DNA of 64,000 bases from Pegea sp. RAD2-039 (Eukaryota; Chordata; Thaliacea; Salpida; Salpidae): assembly GCA_034620365.1 (NCBI GenBank), contig JAQGEQ010000363.1:806001-870000 (forward strand). The letters run 5' to 3'. Both the position numbers and the translations under genes were made by a program. Below, in pieces: positions 1 to 12,258 of this stretch; position 1 is the first letter of the stretch; every line of letters begins with the position of its first letter. Below the pieces are notes generated by a model. That model had not been told where the DNA came from. It saw only the letters and a program-made list of their open reading frames with translations, and made no database searches.

Positions 1-65
1 CATGCTCCTAAAAAGATTTTGTTTAAACTTCTTTTCGCGGCCAATTAGTCATCTCTATCTTTCAG

Positions 66-238
66 CTGTTTGCAGAGAAGAGGGTGCTATTTGGAAAGAT
101 CTGCTGATGTTAAGTAATTTTATATCGACCCTGCATGCATTCTTAAGTCCAAGAAAAGAAGAGCCGATGATGCGTATGCCTTTTGATAGCTCTTTATACA
201 ACAAATCCTTTGGGTCGTCTTTTATCCAACAGACATAA
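66..238 (+). CDS. 3'-terminal exon of an unrecognised gene (partial)
   Basis: An open frame runs to a TAA at 236-238. It is preceded by a pyrimidine-rich stretch ending in CAG (about 50-66, with a second CAG at 75), which looks like a splice acceptor, so the exon probably starts near 67 or 76. The readable part codes roughly 55 residues including EEGAIWKDLLMLSNF and ends FGSSFIQQT. The sequence after the stop is strongly AT-rich. I do not recognise the family. The frame is also open on the opposite strand over the same stretch, so even the strand is not certain; the acceptor favours plus. The rest of the gene would lie upstream of this window. Confidence 0.4.
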
Positions 239-2121
239 TTCAACAGTAGAATATATGTATTTATAATTTTAAATTATTTAAAACTATATTGTTAATAGTT
301 TTTTGAGAACTTATAATTTATGATTTGCTAATTAATTAAAATATACAATTAAAAATGCCACTTTCTCTTGTTTGTTTTTTTATGTCCTCATGACCACTGA
401 GCAAATGAAAACATTAGTCACCTGTTTTGCAATAAAAAGCTACTGTTTATAGTATAAGTGAAAATATTGTAGTGTGTATGATACATTGATAAATGTGTAA
501 AGTTAATTAAAAAAATTATTTTTTTAAATATTGTACTATAAAATAATTTCAACAATTTTTTGAAGGAATTAGATTTTATTAAATAAGTTTTATAAGAAAT
601 GCTAAAACTTGAAACATTAAAAAAAATGAAAATCTGAATTTCTTGATTTATTAAGCACGAGGATCAACAATTTGATTATGTGGAAATATCTTATTTATAA
701 GATTATAATTGTGTCATGTTTTACAAGAAGTATTTTTTACACAAAATAATATGTTGACTGTAATTTGTAGCTTATATAATTGTAGCTTTAAGTTTCATAT
801 GAATAATATGTTTATTGATATTTAGTTCTAAAATTTATTTTATAAAACGAGCTGAAGATTTATCTAAACTTTTATCTCTTTAATATTACTTTTAATGAAA
901 GATTAGTTCATAAAAGATCTAATTCTTGTTGGTTAACTTGAAACAAAATATTTAATAAAGTCTATTGATTAAATTTCATATAATACTGTTTTTTATGAGC
1001 GTTCAGTTTTCTGATATGTACATAATATATGTTTAATATTTTATGTAAAATATAAATATTTATAAATAAATATTATATTTTATTAAAAATTAATTTGTTC
1101 TTTAACTTCGACTTTTAGTTTTAGCGATTTTGTTTTAATTCTTTTTTATTTTTGACTTCCATTTATTATTGAGGGCAAAATGCATTATTATCTTAAAATC
1201 TTGGTTTACTAAAATTTTTTATTATATTATGCTTTAATATATTTATTCAAAATAGATTATGTTTAATTTTTAACTCTTATAAAAGCTTTCGCTTAACCAA
1301 ATTGTCATATTTGTTGTTTGTTTACTATTTATGATTTTCTTCCTACCCAGCATTGTTAATTATTTGCTGTCTTTAGTTTATGTATTCAACTAGATGTTTA
1401 TTAGCTCATATGCATACAATTATGTTGTACAAATAAATTCCTAAGTGTTATTGGAAATATAAAAGTTTGTTTTTTGTTGATTACTACTTTGTGTTTTATT
1501 GCAGGTTATATCTGCTTATTATATTTCTGTTTTTTACCTCAATAATGTACTTCAACTTAGTATTTTTTTGGTGTGTGGAAATTAGTTTGATTGAAAGTAA
1601 ATATCTTCGCTTGCTTTGTACCTCATTTTACTTTTAGTTGAAAAGATTTATTTAACTAACTTTAAATATTGTTTCTACATGTAGTAGTTGAAAATAAAAT
1701 GTTTGAAAACAATAATTCTGAGAAATATATCAAAAGAGCTTAATAACTTTTTTAATTCATATACTTTTTGAATTTTAAACTAACTTAGATTCATTGATTA
1801 GCTAAATGACTAAATCTTGAGTTTACTGAATCTGATCACTTTTTTCTAATAAACTTTGAAACTACTTATTAATATACTTTATATAATGTTTTCATATATG
1901 ATCATAGTTTTGTTGAAAATTTGTTGTATGAATTTTAAACAACTCTTAGCCGTCAGAGCAAATTTCTTTATTTTTTTACTTTATTAGTTTTTAATCTTTA
2001 ACTGTTTTTATATGTAATAATCTTAAAAGTATACTATTCAGAGAGTAATTTGAAAACCTTAATTTGTTTAATGTTGAGATTATTGTTTTATATGTAATTA
2101 TCTGTTCCATTTCTTGTTTAG
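239..2121. other. AT-rich intergenic or intronic stretch
   Basis: About 1.9 kb of AT-rich DNA without a supported frame. It probably contains the promoter and first intron or outron of ATG2, because it ends in a pyrimidine-rich acceptor at 2107-2121. Nothing else is readable. Confidence 0.6.
2107..2121 (+). promoter_or_regulatory. 3' splice acceptor just upstream of the ATG2 start
   Basis: A pyrimidine-rich stretch ending TTGTTTAG places an exon start at 2122, only 40 nt before the ATG2 start codon. It could serve a 5'-UTR intron or a trans-spliced leader. The sequence cannot distinguish the two. Confidence 0.55.
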
Positions 2122-2161
2122 GAGGATTTTTATAAATTTAATCAGCTGTTTAGTTTTCAAG

Positions 2162-5100
2162 ATGGTATGGCAAATAATCCCAGAAAGTTTCAAGAAACGA
2201 ATTTGTCGGTTTTTATTACTTCATTCATTGAATCCTTATATAAAAGGTGAACTAGCTTTGGATCAATTAAGTTTAGACTTGTATAATGGAGTCTGCACTA
2301 TTTATGACTTGTCTTTAGATGTGGATAACATTAATAAGATTTTAATTGAAGCAAACATTCCTATAGCTTTACTTGAAGGTAAAATACAGTCAGTAACAAT
2401 GTGTATACCTTGGGCTAATATTGTCAATAAAAATTCTGTTTTTGATATTCAAGGTATAAATATTATCTTAAAACCAACTGACACCAAAACTACCTCTACA
2501 AATGACTTTGCTAATTCTATAAATAATAGTTTACATAGTATGACAGTATCTATGGAACTTGCAAAAGAATGTTTACAAAAAGATTTTTGTTGTGAAACTG
2601 AGAAAATGTCTGAAGGATTAGAAACTTTTTCTCATCATATATCTGAACTCTTTTCTAGATGTAAAATTTTTTTGAAAGATGTAAACATTACAATTCAACA
2701 AGATATCAAATCTGGAGCCTTTGAAATGGGTCTACAATTATGTTTCCCAAAAATTGAATTTTTTGACGAAATTATTATGGACGGTGAATCAGCTGATGAA
2801 AATAATGAACCTTTTAACTCCAAAGATATTATGATTAAAGGTTGCAAACATATTAGATTTCATGGTATCCAAATTTTATTTACACATCCAAGTAATTTAG
2901 ATTTTAAACAAGAAGAATTTCAAGATACTTTAGAAAGTTTAAGTAACTTATGTGACGTCAGTATAAAGTTGGAAGAAAATAAATCAGATAATATTCAAAT
3001 TGTTCATTTATTAGGTACCCAAGAAGTTAAAATACGTTATGACTCTAGTAAAAGTGAAGAAAATTTAACTTTAGATATTGAAGTCTTTTTAGGTGATATA
3101 TTGTTTGTTATATTTCCAAAACAATTACACCTTTTGATATCATTTGTTGAATCATTATGTAGTAGTAGTAGTGATGTTGCCTGTACTAATACTGGTTCCT
3201 TTTCAAATAATCTTATAAACAGAAAAATTAGTACATCTGATTATAATAGGTTACAAGAAAACTTTTTATATCATCAACATACACCAGCAAGTGAAAATGA
3301 ACTTACTTATTTTGATTCACAATTAAATTTTGATGAATCGGCTGATCAATTTTATTCCTTATCAATTAGTACTTCTACTGCTTTAACAACAAGACGTGAT
3401 TCATTACCAAGATCCAGATCAATCTCACTTGGGAGTGAAAATAGTATGGATACATTTCTAATGTCTTCACAAAATAGTTTAAACACAACTAATCTGGATG
3501 TGGATTCTAATTCTACTGGTATACCTAAAATGTCAATTGGTCTACAACTAAAAATCAATCAGTTTGTAGCCACTGTATTTCATTCTGATTTTGTTGAACA
3601 GAAAAGTTTGACAAAAGACGCTTGTAACACTTCATCTGATAGTTTACAAACTTTCAGTGAACAATATTTTTCAAATGCTGCTTTATTTATGAAGCAGATG
3701 TACTATAGTAACCCCACAAGCGCCAATTATCAGTTTCATAAAAACCTTGCCCAATTTTGTAAAAATTATAATCATTTAAGCTTTGGGTTGTCCAAATGTC
3801 ACTGTGAGTTGAAAATTAGAACTTTGAATGACGTACAATCTTCATCTATTAGTGTGTCTGTCCATCACGCACAAATTGTTGAATGTTTAAATAAAAAACA
3901 TTGTTACAATTGTGTAAATGATAGCAGCAAACATGATAATGTTTATTTTTATACAAAACTATTTGAAACTCAAAATAAAGAATCAACTGTAACAAACAAT
4001 CAAAACATCAAAATCAAAAGTAATATAACCACAAAACAAAACAATTCTCAGATCAGTGTATATGCCAATATATCTCCATTCACATCAAACATAGATCCTA
4101 GCATTATCGACCGCTTGGCAATTTTACTTTCACCTCAAAACTTAATTAGTGATTTGTTCGAAGAAACGTCAGAACCAAACACAGATGATGAGGATACTCT
4201 GCAGCAAGTTCTTTGTGAAAATGATTTCAAGAAAGTTATCAAAGTTAAAATAGTTTCATCTGAAGCCTATATTCAGGTTGGGATTCCATTACCAGACTTG
4301 AAACAGGAAAGACATCCTTTCACTAAGCAGTTAAGAGATGAGTATTTTGGGATAACTTTGAAAGATTTCTCGATTGCTACAAATCTTTCTGCTACATCTG
4401 ATGCCTCAAATGAGATTCTAGTTGAAATAAGTGATGTGTTGATATCTTATGCTGATAAAAAAGATCAACCAGCAACAACTTTTGCTCATATTTCTCAGCA
4501 ATCAGGTGACTATGCTGAGTTAAAAAGTAAAGTTTGTTTGAGCATCAAATTAAATCCTTGTGTTTATGGTGTCTTGAAACTTCCAAAGAGTAAAGATGTG
4601 GATAGTGAAGAGTATTTAACAGCCTCTGATGATCAGCTTGGCAACGAAATGAAATCAAATTCACCATTTTCTTCAAACAAATGTTTTTATGGAGACAAAA
4701 AAGTAGAGCTACCTGGAACCCAGAAAGAAAATGAATTATTTATTAACAGCAACAGAGAATGTAGTAGACTCATGCTTGATCTGAGCATACCCAGCATCAA
4801 CTTAATGATACCTTCAAAAGATTTTCTTGAAAGTCTATATAATCGAATATTCTATGATGTGTTACTATGGCAACCAAGGGCTAAAGGTAAAGATTTAAAT
4901 GAAGGAACCTCTTCAGATTCAAAAGTACCTCTTAAACTAGATCTTGAAAGTCAAAGCTTTTACAAGAATCACAATGAATCAAGCAACTCGAAACAAACTC
5001 CTAAATTTTACTCGTTGGCTAAAGATAGTGATGAATCGGATGATGAAGATCAAGGAACAACAATCCTTAACAACAATCAATCAACTACAAACGCGATTGC

Positions 5101-7742
5101 CTTGAATCTGAGTATTGATGAAGGTAGATTGAGTATCTTCAGCTCACTGAATCACGAACAATCAAAAACTTATCGTCGAATCAACCTGCTTCTACGCAAC
5201 GCCGTCATATTTTATGTTTCTGCTTTCCATGACGACCCTCTTCTCGACTACATGTGCTGTCGTCTTCAATCTTTCTCCTTTCATCATCAATCATCATCTT
5301 CAGTTCCCGATCACGTGATTGAGAAAGACGAGGTTGCCATGGCAACACCGATTTTATGCGCAGATGAGCAATCATCTACAAGTAAAGATGTCTATCATCA
5401 CAACATGTTGAGCTTATCATTGAGGATATCTACTGAGACTGATCTTCTACAACGCTTCCTCATAGCCGCCACACTACACGGGTTTACTTATCATCATATC
5501 TTTGAAAACTCCAACGACGCCTGGTTTGATCATCTAGTCTACTTCGCGAGCTTGCGCGATGAAGCGTCACAGATCGCTGGTTACATTCCACCCGTGGTGT
5601 TGATGGAAACTCATTTGCATATTCGCAATAGCAGCTTGCAGTATCGCCCGATACATCTCGACCTAGTCGACCACACTATCTTCAAAATTTCCTCCTTCTG
5701 GTTGTCGTCGAACATCTACGCGGAGTCCCGTTTACGAAATCTTCACTTTTACGTCGAGAACGCGCGATTACATCTCTCGGACTCTCGACAAGTTAGTTCA
5801 ACTTCTTAAACTTTCAAACTTTACAATTGATTTGTTGCAGAAACCTCCCGGCCGCAAACCCAATTCAACTCTTGTCATCCGCATCGAGTGCTTTGAAGTG
5901 ATCTTCAACCTCCTCATTGATCCTCTTGCATCCCCTAAATGTCCTTCTCATGATTTCTGCATTAACAACTTTCGCGTCAACATCGAAACTTGTTCCGATT
6001 CTTGCCTTGCCTTGCTCGGGCTTATTAAGCATTTGGCGGCTTCTGGCAACGATGAGTCCCGCGAAGAACCATCACAGCAGCCGATGATAGTTCGCGAAGC
6101 CGCTGGAAGCGGTTCGTTAGCCGCCGAACTGAAAACAGCGATCGAAGATGGTGTCAAGATCAAGAGCGTCCCCAAGCGGCGAATGTATGAGTCTTTCCGG
6201 GGTCCTCAAGACCTTCCTCCTCCCACCGCTGATGACGAGTTCTGCATCATTGATGACGTCACAGCACTGGAAACCAACGAAGGACCTCAAATCCGCTACT
6301 TCAACGAAGATAGCGACATGGAGACATACATCGACTACTTCAAACCAGTCAGCGGGCGATGCGATCGCCTACAGCCGCCAGAACATCTCCCGACGCCCGA
6401 ATGTACTTATCAAGTGCGTGAGCTGACGTGCGTTTGGAGTTTCTACGGTGGTCGCGACTGCATCGGAGGTATCTCACAACGCGATAGTGACATCTTGCTG
6501 GAACTTCATATCAACAAATGTCGTCTGCGTCACGACGTGTTCAGTGAAACGGAACAACATATTTCGCGGACCGCGCTTTTAGTTGAAGAGGTGGAAGTGG
6601 TCGACAAACTGACGTCATCAACTATCAACAAGTTCTTCTATCGACTTCACGACGATAGCACCTCACGCCTTCCACGTCACGGCCCTATTCTTCTCCTAAA
6701 GATGCTTCAATCGCGCTCAGACGTCACAACCTCTCCTGAGTGTCGTGTTCGTGTTTCACTTCAACCTCTTCGTCTCAACATCGATCAGGACAGTCTCTAC
6801 TTCATCACGTGCTTTCTCGCCGACTTACAGCGCTCTGATGACGTCACCGAAGCCGTTGAAACTGATGATGACGTCACGAGTGAAGCGACGAATACACCAA
6901 GCGGCGAGATCTTCTTCAAGGAGCTTGTCTTCACACCTGAGGTTCCAGTCCGAATCGATTACCATGGCAAAAGGGTGGTTCGTGTGGAGCAGGGCACTGT
7001 GGCAGGGCTGTTGATGGGTCTGGGGCAGTTAAACAACTCTCAAATCACTTTACGACGAATCCGCTATCGCCGAGGGTTGTCTGGTCTTGATCGGTTGCTA
7101 GGTTACGTGGCGCGAGAGTGGGCCGCGGACATTAGACAAAATCAGTTGCCATCGATACTAAGCGGAGTCGGGCCGATGAACTCAGTGGTAAAGTTGGCCC
7201 AGGGCATCAAAGACTTGCTGTGGTTGCCGATTGAGCAGTATCGACAAGATGGTCGCATCATTCGGGGCGTGAGACGAGGGACAGCTTCGTTTGGGTCGTC
7301 TACTGCCATGGCAACACTTGAAATGAGCAACAAATTTGTTTGTTTGATTCAAAAAGCTGCTGAAAATATGAATGAAATTGTTCTTCCATATGAGCAACAA
7401 CAACAGCGGTTTGGATGGCGCGCCCTTGCCGCTCATGCGAATCATCATCGACAACCAATCAGCTTTCGAGAAGGTTTAGGGGACGCCACAATCATCGTAC
7501 AAGATGGTGTGCACGAAGCGGCAAGCTCATTGGCTAGAGCAGCTTGTAAGCAACATGAACAGAAAGGTTTAGTTGGTGCTGTTGGTGGTGTGTTACGTCA
7601 TATGCCGAGTACAGTGGTGGCTCCCGTGATCATCGCTTCCAGGGCGACGTCGAAGGTAATCTGTGGAATGAGGAATCAGATCCGACCTGATGCGAAAGAA
7701 GAAGATGAATGCAAGTGGAAAGCTCATAAACAACACGATTAG
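2162..7742 (+). CDS. ATG2: ATG2, autophagy-related lipid-transfer protein
   Basis: Two exons, 2162-5791 and 5841-7742, joined in phase 0 across a 49-bp intron (CAA|GTTAGT ... TTGCAG|AAACCT), give 1843 residues; animal ATG2 proteins are about 1900-2080. The N-terminus is a chorein/VPS13-type domain (about residues 1-105) with ELALDQLSLDLYNG, as in ATG2A/B. The middle is long and variable with acidic Ser-rich linkers. The second exon carries the conserved C-terminal part (IECFEVIFNLLIDP, then the amphipathic helix region near LLGYVAREWAADI and VKLAQGIKDLLWLP). Family knowledge: a rod-shaped bridge that moves phospholipids from ER to the growing phagophore with WIPI and ATG9. The in-frame TTG at 2114 lies before the acceptor, so ATG 2162 is taken as start. 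Odd: only one small intron, and base composition changes within the gene; the 3' third is GC-richer and holds four TGACGTCA sites. Confidence 0.95.
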
Positions 7743-7835
7743 TTGATGACGTCAACAACGTACTTTCGGATATTTGTTTTTTTTTTGTAAATTGCTCGCT
7801 TCTTTGAAGAGAGTTCAATTTGAAGTTCTTTTGTC

Positions 7836-7841
7836 AATAAA
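7836..7841 (+). terminator. Polyadenylation signal for ATG2
   Basis: AATAAA lies 94 nt after the ATG2 stop codon in an AT-rich 3' UTR. Confidence 0.65.
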
Positions 7842-7859
7842 ATTTTCTTCCAATCATCT

Positions 7860-10800
7860 TTAACTGATCTGCTTTCTGTCAGTTGGTCACTAGTGGGAGT
7901 TAGAGAGGTTTTTAAACATTTTCAAATTGATTTTGATTTGAAAATTTGGTTTCATATTTCATGGCAACTAAGATTTTATTGCTGGTTGAGATTGGTTTGA
8001 TATAAAACAAAGTTTTTATGTAAAAAACAATTACATTTGTTGCTGTGGTGCCAAGGCCCTAGACTCTGTTAACTAATAAGAGACTGGTTTTGTTGATTTA
8101 GAATCCTAAAAACTTTCATTCCACCAAAATTTAAGTAATCACTATTGTCCATTCTCAATTAGTAGTTGCAACTTTTTTAATTAAATTTGTTTTGAATCAT
8201 TTAAGATATCAAAGTTTGAATTTTCTAAAGAAAACCAACTAAAATTGTCTTAAAGTTGCTTGAATCCGTCAAATATCAACTACAGTAGTTTCGATTTCAT
8301 ATAGATTAAAAAATATTTTAAAAAGCTTGTCAAGTTGAATTATTACCTGGATATAAAAAAAAACTTCTACAAACAAATATTGTTGCAAATAATTGTGCGC
8401 TGCATATTTTCTGTAATCTAATTTATTAAACTATAGAGTCTGAAGCCGTCTCAAACAAAATTAAACCATTTAAAAAACAGTTTAATATTCACTATATATA
8501 TTAGAGGCTAATTAAAACTTCAGTTAAAGACATTTTATATTATGAGACTTCTTTAATAAACCTTCTGTAAACAAAGTCTAGACTTATTAGCGGTATATGT
8601 TAAACACTTTCTAACTAAGTATCTGCCTAAGAGTCACGTAAATTTATTCAATAAGTTAAAAATAAAAAATAAATTTATTTAGAACATGTGTTAAATATAC
8701 CAATTTAAAAAATGGATCATATTGATATTTACCATTGTACTACATAAATTTTATGGGTCAATACAAAATTCGGCCATATTTACTGTAGATTAAGTACATT
8801 TTAAAACGTTTTATGTTAATAGTAGAAAATTTACTCTAAACTTTTACAATGTATCTGCCAGATGCGATAAAAAATTTAAATAAATTTACTATAAGTTTAC
8901 AGGTTATTAAATCCTACAATTTTATAATTAATATAAGAGTTAAAAATACAAGTTTTTGCTATCGTGTATTTCGTTTAAAATATTACAACTATTTTGAGAA
9001 GTTTTAGTTAATTAAATAAAAACAAATACTAGAAAACACAAAATTAGAAATTTTCTGCAACAAACTTTAATTTCATTTCGTTTTATCCAAAAACTTATCG
9101 ACTACTAGATCCATTAAACCGCTTAGAGAGCACTTGAAGAACAAGATGAGTGTTGTTGGATGACATACAACAAGTTCTTACAAGTTATCAATGTCTTCTC
9201 AAGCTTGTAAACTCTTTTTAACAAAATATTTCCTTCAAAAGTTTTCTGCTATTAGTAAAACATCACTTTATTTATAATAAAGTTTGTAGATATTAATAAA
9301 CATCAATTGGTACAAAAAAGTATTTTTTATGTTTATAAATAGATTTTTAAATCTTCATTTGGATTTATATTACTTCTATTGAAAAAATTTTAACCAATTT
9401 TTTATTGATTACTTTTTTATTTGCTTTTTTGTTAAAACGGTTTCTTTTTAAAACGGTTTTTTTAAGCTGTTAAAAATCTTAATTACCTTTAATCCTACAT
9501 TAAACTTACAGTTACATGCACAACCACTACAAATAATGTACCAAATCACTATATCCTTACAACATATTTGCTTTTGTGGTGTCTTAAACATATTTGTTTA
9601 ATCATTATTTAACGCTTGATCATGACTGATAACAGTTTGTCCGATAATAAATTCAAACCGATCAAAATAATGAAACAAAAAGTTGATGTTGATTAATGAC
9701 TTACATAAAGATTAAATTTTCAACTGGATGATACCTTTATAAAGCTCTCTTTAAATATCAATTTCGGATACTAATCTTGAAATGAATAATCAAATCGAAT
9801 TTTCTTCTTACAAAAAAATTTGTGTCTAACTTTATTTATAAGTAGTATTTTATCATAAGGTTTCTTTTATCAGCAACTGATAAGTTTTTTAAAAGATACA
9901 AAGAAGTTAAATTATTATCATTTTTTGAAATAACTTTGAAAATTTTATCTGAAAACTGATAAAAGATCGATTTATTTCTTCGTCTACATTTCTTTCTCTT
10001 TGTACCTGAGACAATAATTAAATTTCTAAGTTCAATTACTAATTGTAAATTACCCTAAAATTTTACTACACCTTTGTTGTATCGATTTTTTAAAAATGGA
10101 AAGCGTTTATTACAAAAAATCCATACTTATTATCAAAATAAATTCTAAAAATATATATGTTTTACGATAATTATTTGATGATGTGAGAATGTAACTAAAT
10201 CAAAATATAGACCAAATAAAGTTACAAAATAAAGTCTAAAATTGAGATGATATAATAATGAATTAGAAGTAATTAATTTAAAGTTTTTCATACACAGCAA
10301 AAAATTAAGAGCTACTAATTTCGTTTTTAACAATTTTTAAAATCTTACAAATAGAAAGTCCGAAAAAGTTGCGCTAAAAAGTTTTTGACGAAATTCAAAT
10401 GTGATTTTAAAAAAAAGCTAGAATAAAAGTCAAAATTTAAAAAAATATTTGAATCAGATAGAGATAAAGTTCATAAAAAGTAATTGTCAATAAATTTGTT
10501 CGTCAACTTTTACTGAGTGAAATTCTTATCTGTTTGTTATCTCTAGCTCTAAATGAAGAAATTTATCATCTGCTCTTACATAGAAAGTTGGAATAAACTT
10601 TTCAAGTTCAAAAGATTTTCAAATTACTTCAACAACTATTTGAATCAAAGTTTAAAGTTATTAGTAACTTATTGTCACATGATGCTACAACATTTTTTTC
10701 TTCAAAAATTAAAATGCTAAAAATACTTCAGAAAAATTCTTCAAACCCTCAATACAAATATTGAAATTTAAATATTATTAGTGTAAACTAACTGAGTTAT

Positions 10801-12258
10801 CAAAAATATAAATTATTAATGTGGTTTTTTACTGTTGGGAGATTCTTGTTATAAAAAAAATTCCATTGATTAAAAAACTTTCAATATCTAAATTGTCAGT
10901 TAAGTAAATAGTTCAAACAGCGCGGTTATAAGTGCGGGTATTTAAAGAGCTGTTAGATAAAGCAACTGATAAACTACTGTAAGCTAATTCTAAAAGTAGT
11001 TAATTGGAGTAAAACAATTTCTTCTATGCACAAATACTCAAAGGATTTTTTCTAAAATAAAATTTTTAATGTTTGTCATTGTTTTCAGTATTATTGAATT
11101 CTTCATGAAAATTGAGAAGATTTTATCAATAATTGTTGGAAAATATCCAGATAGAATTTCAATTTACATCTTGTAAATTGTTGTCCATCAAACTAAATTC
11201 AATGTTAAGTAAATAAATGAAATCATAACCAAAGTTATAAATACTTTGTGTAGTAAAAAAAACTCTAAAATTTAATTAAATTTCTTTAAATATAAATCAA
11301 TCATGATATTTAATAAAGATTTAGTATCAACAGTACTTTCAAATGTTGCTAGAAGTTAAATGAGTAAAAAAAAACAAAAAAAATTACTTTTTATCAAATA
11401 GGTAGAAGAAAATGATAAAGTTTTGGGTTGGCTGTGACTTTCTTCAATCGATTTCTTTTAAGTTTGAAAAATTTTGCAGATGAATTTAAAACATGAAAAA
11501 TTTGAAGCAGCTTCAGTCAGAAAACATTTGTAAAAAAATTATTTTACCAAAATCCAAATTTCTGAATTTAGCAAAATGCTTCCAACATCAAAAATTTTAA
11601 CAAAAATTTCACCTCCAAAAAGACTTTTGCTTGTCAAGATGAAATCTTTGAATCAAAATAAACTGAAATATGATTTGGTGGCAAGTACTTGTAAGACATG
11701 AAAGCTAGCTACCAGCTGATAAGCAAATTGTTTCATTCAGTTGGAACAGATATTTGAGGAGTCTAGTCTCTAGTGGTCTCCTTTCATATCAACAAACAAA
11801 TAAAAGTTCATTTTGAACAAATTTGAAATAAATTTTTAATGTTTTTATCTTCAATTTTGCGAATGAGTTTCAATTAATTGCTAAATTTGAAACTGAAACA
11901 GCAGCAGCTACTTCTACTGGTCGAAAGATTTAAAGTGAAGATTAAATGATGGAATCAAGTGTGAGATGAGAAGTGAAAAACGAAAATAGAGCCCACCAAC
12001 CACCAAGCAGTTATCTCAAATAATATCTGATGGTCAATAGTGGAAATAAGTTAGTTGAATTTACATAAAACACAAACAAACGAATAATCATCAACATGAT
12101 CCTAATCAACAAAAGAAGTCTTCCTCATCTTTCCAAATTGAAGATTGCTTCTTAATAATCTCTGTTTAAGATTTTCTACAAAATCGATGGTCACGTGACG
12201 AGCAGTTTTCTTGATTAAATAAAAACAAAGAAGAAGAAAATGAAAGAAGCAGCTGAGA
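7860..12258. other. AT-rich intergenic spacer
   Basis: About 4.4 kb between the convergent genes ATG2 and DIP2. It is AT-rich with many stops in all frames. No exon, RNA gene or mobile element was recognised. The DIP2 3' UTR must lie at its right end. Confidence 0.6.

Noticed and set aside
5948..7454. Open frames antisense or out of frame within ATG2 exon 2
   Set aside because: They are shadows of the GC-richer ATG2 coding sequence, with no independent family resemblance.
10145..10333. 62-codon minus frame in the spacer
   Set aside because: AT-driven Phe/Leu/Asn/Ile composition, no splice sites and no recognisable motif.
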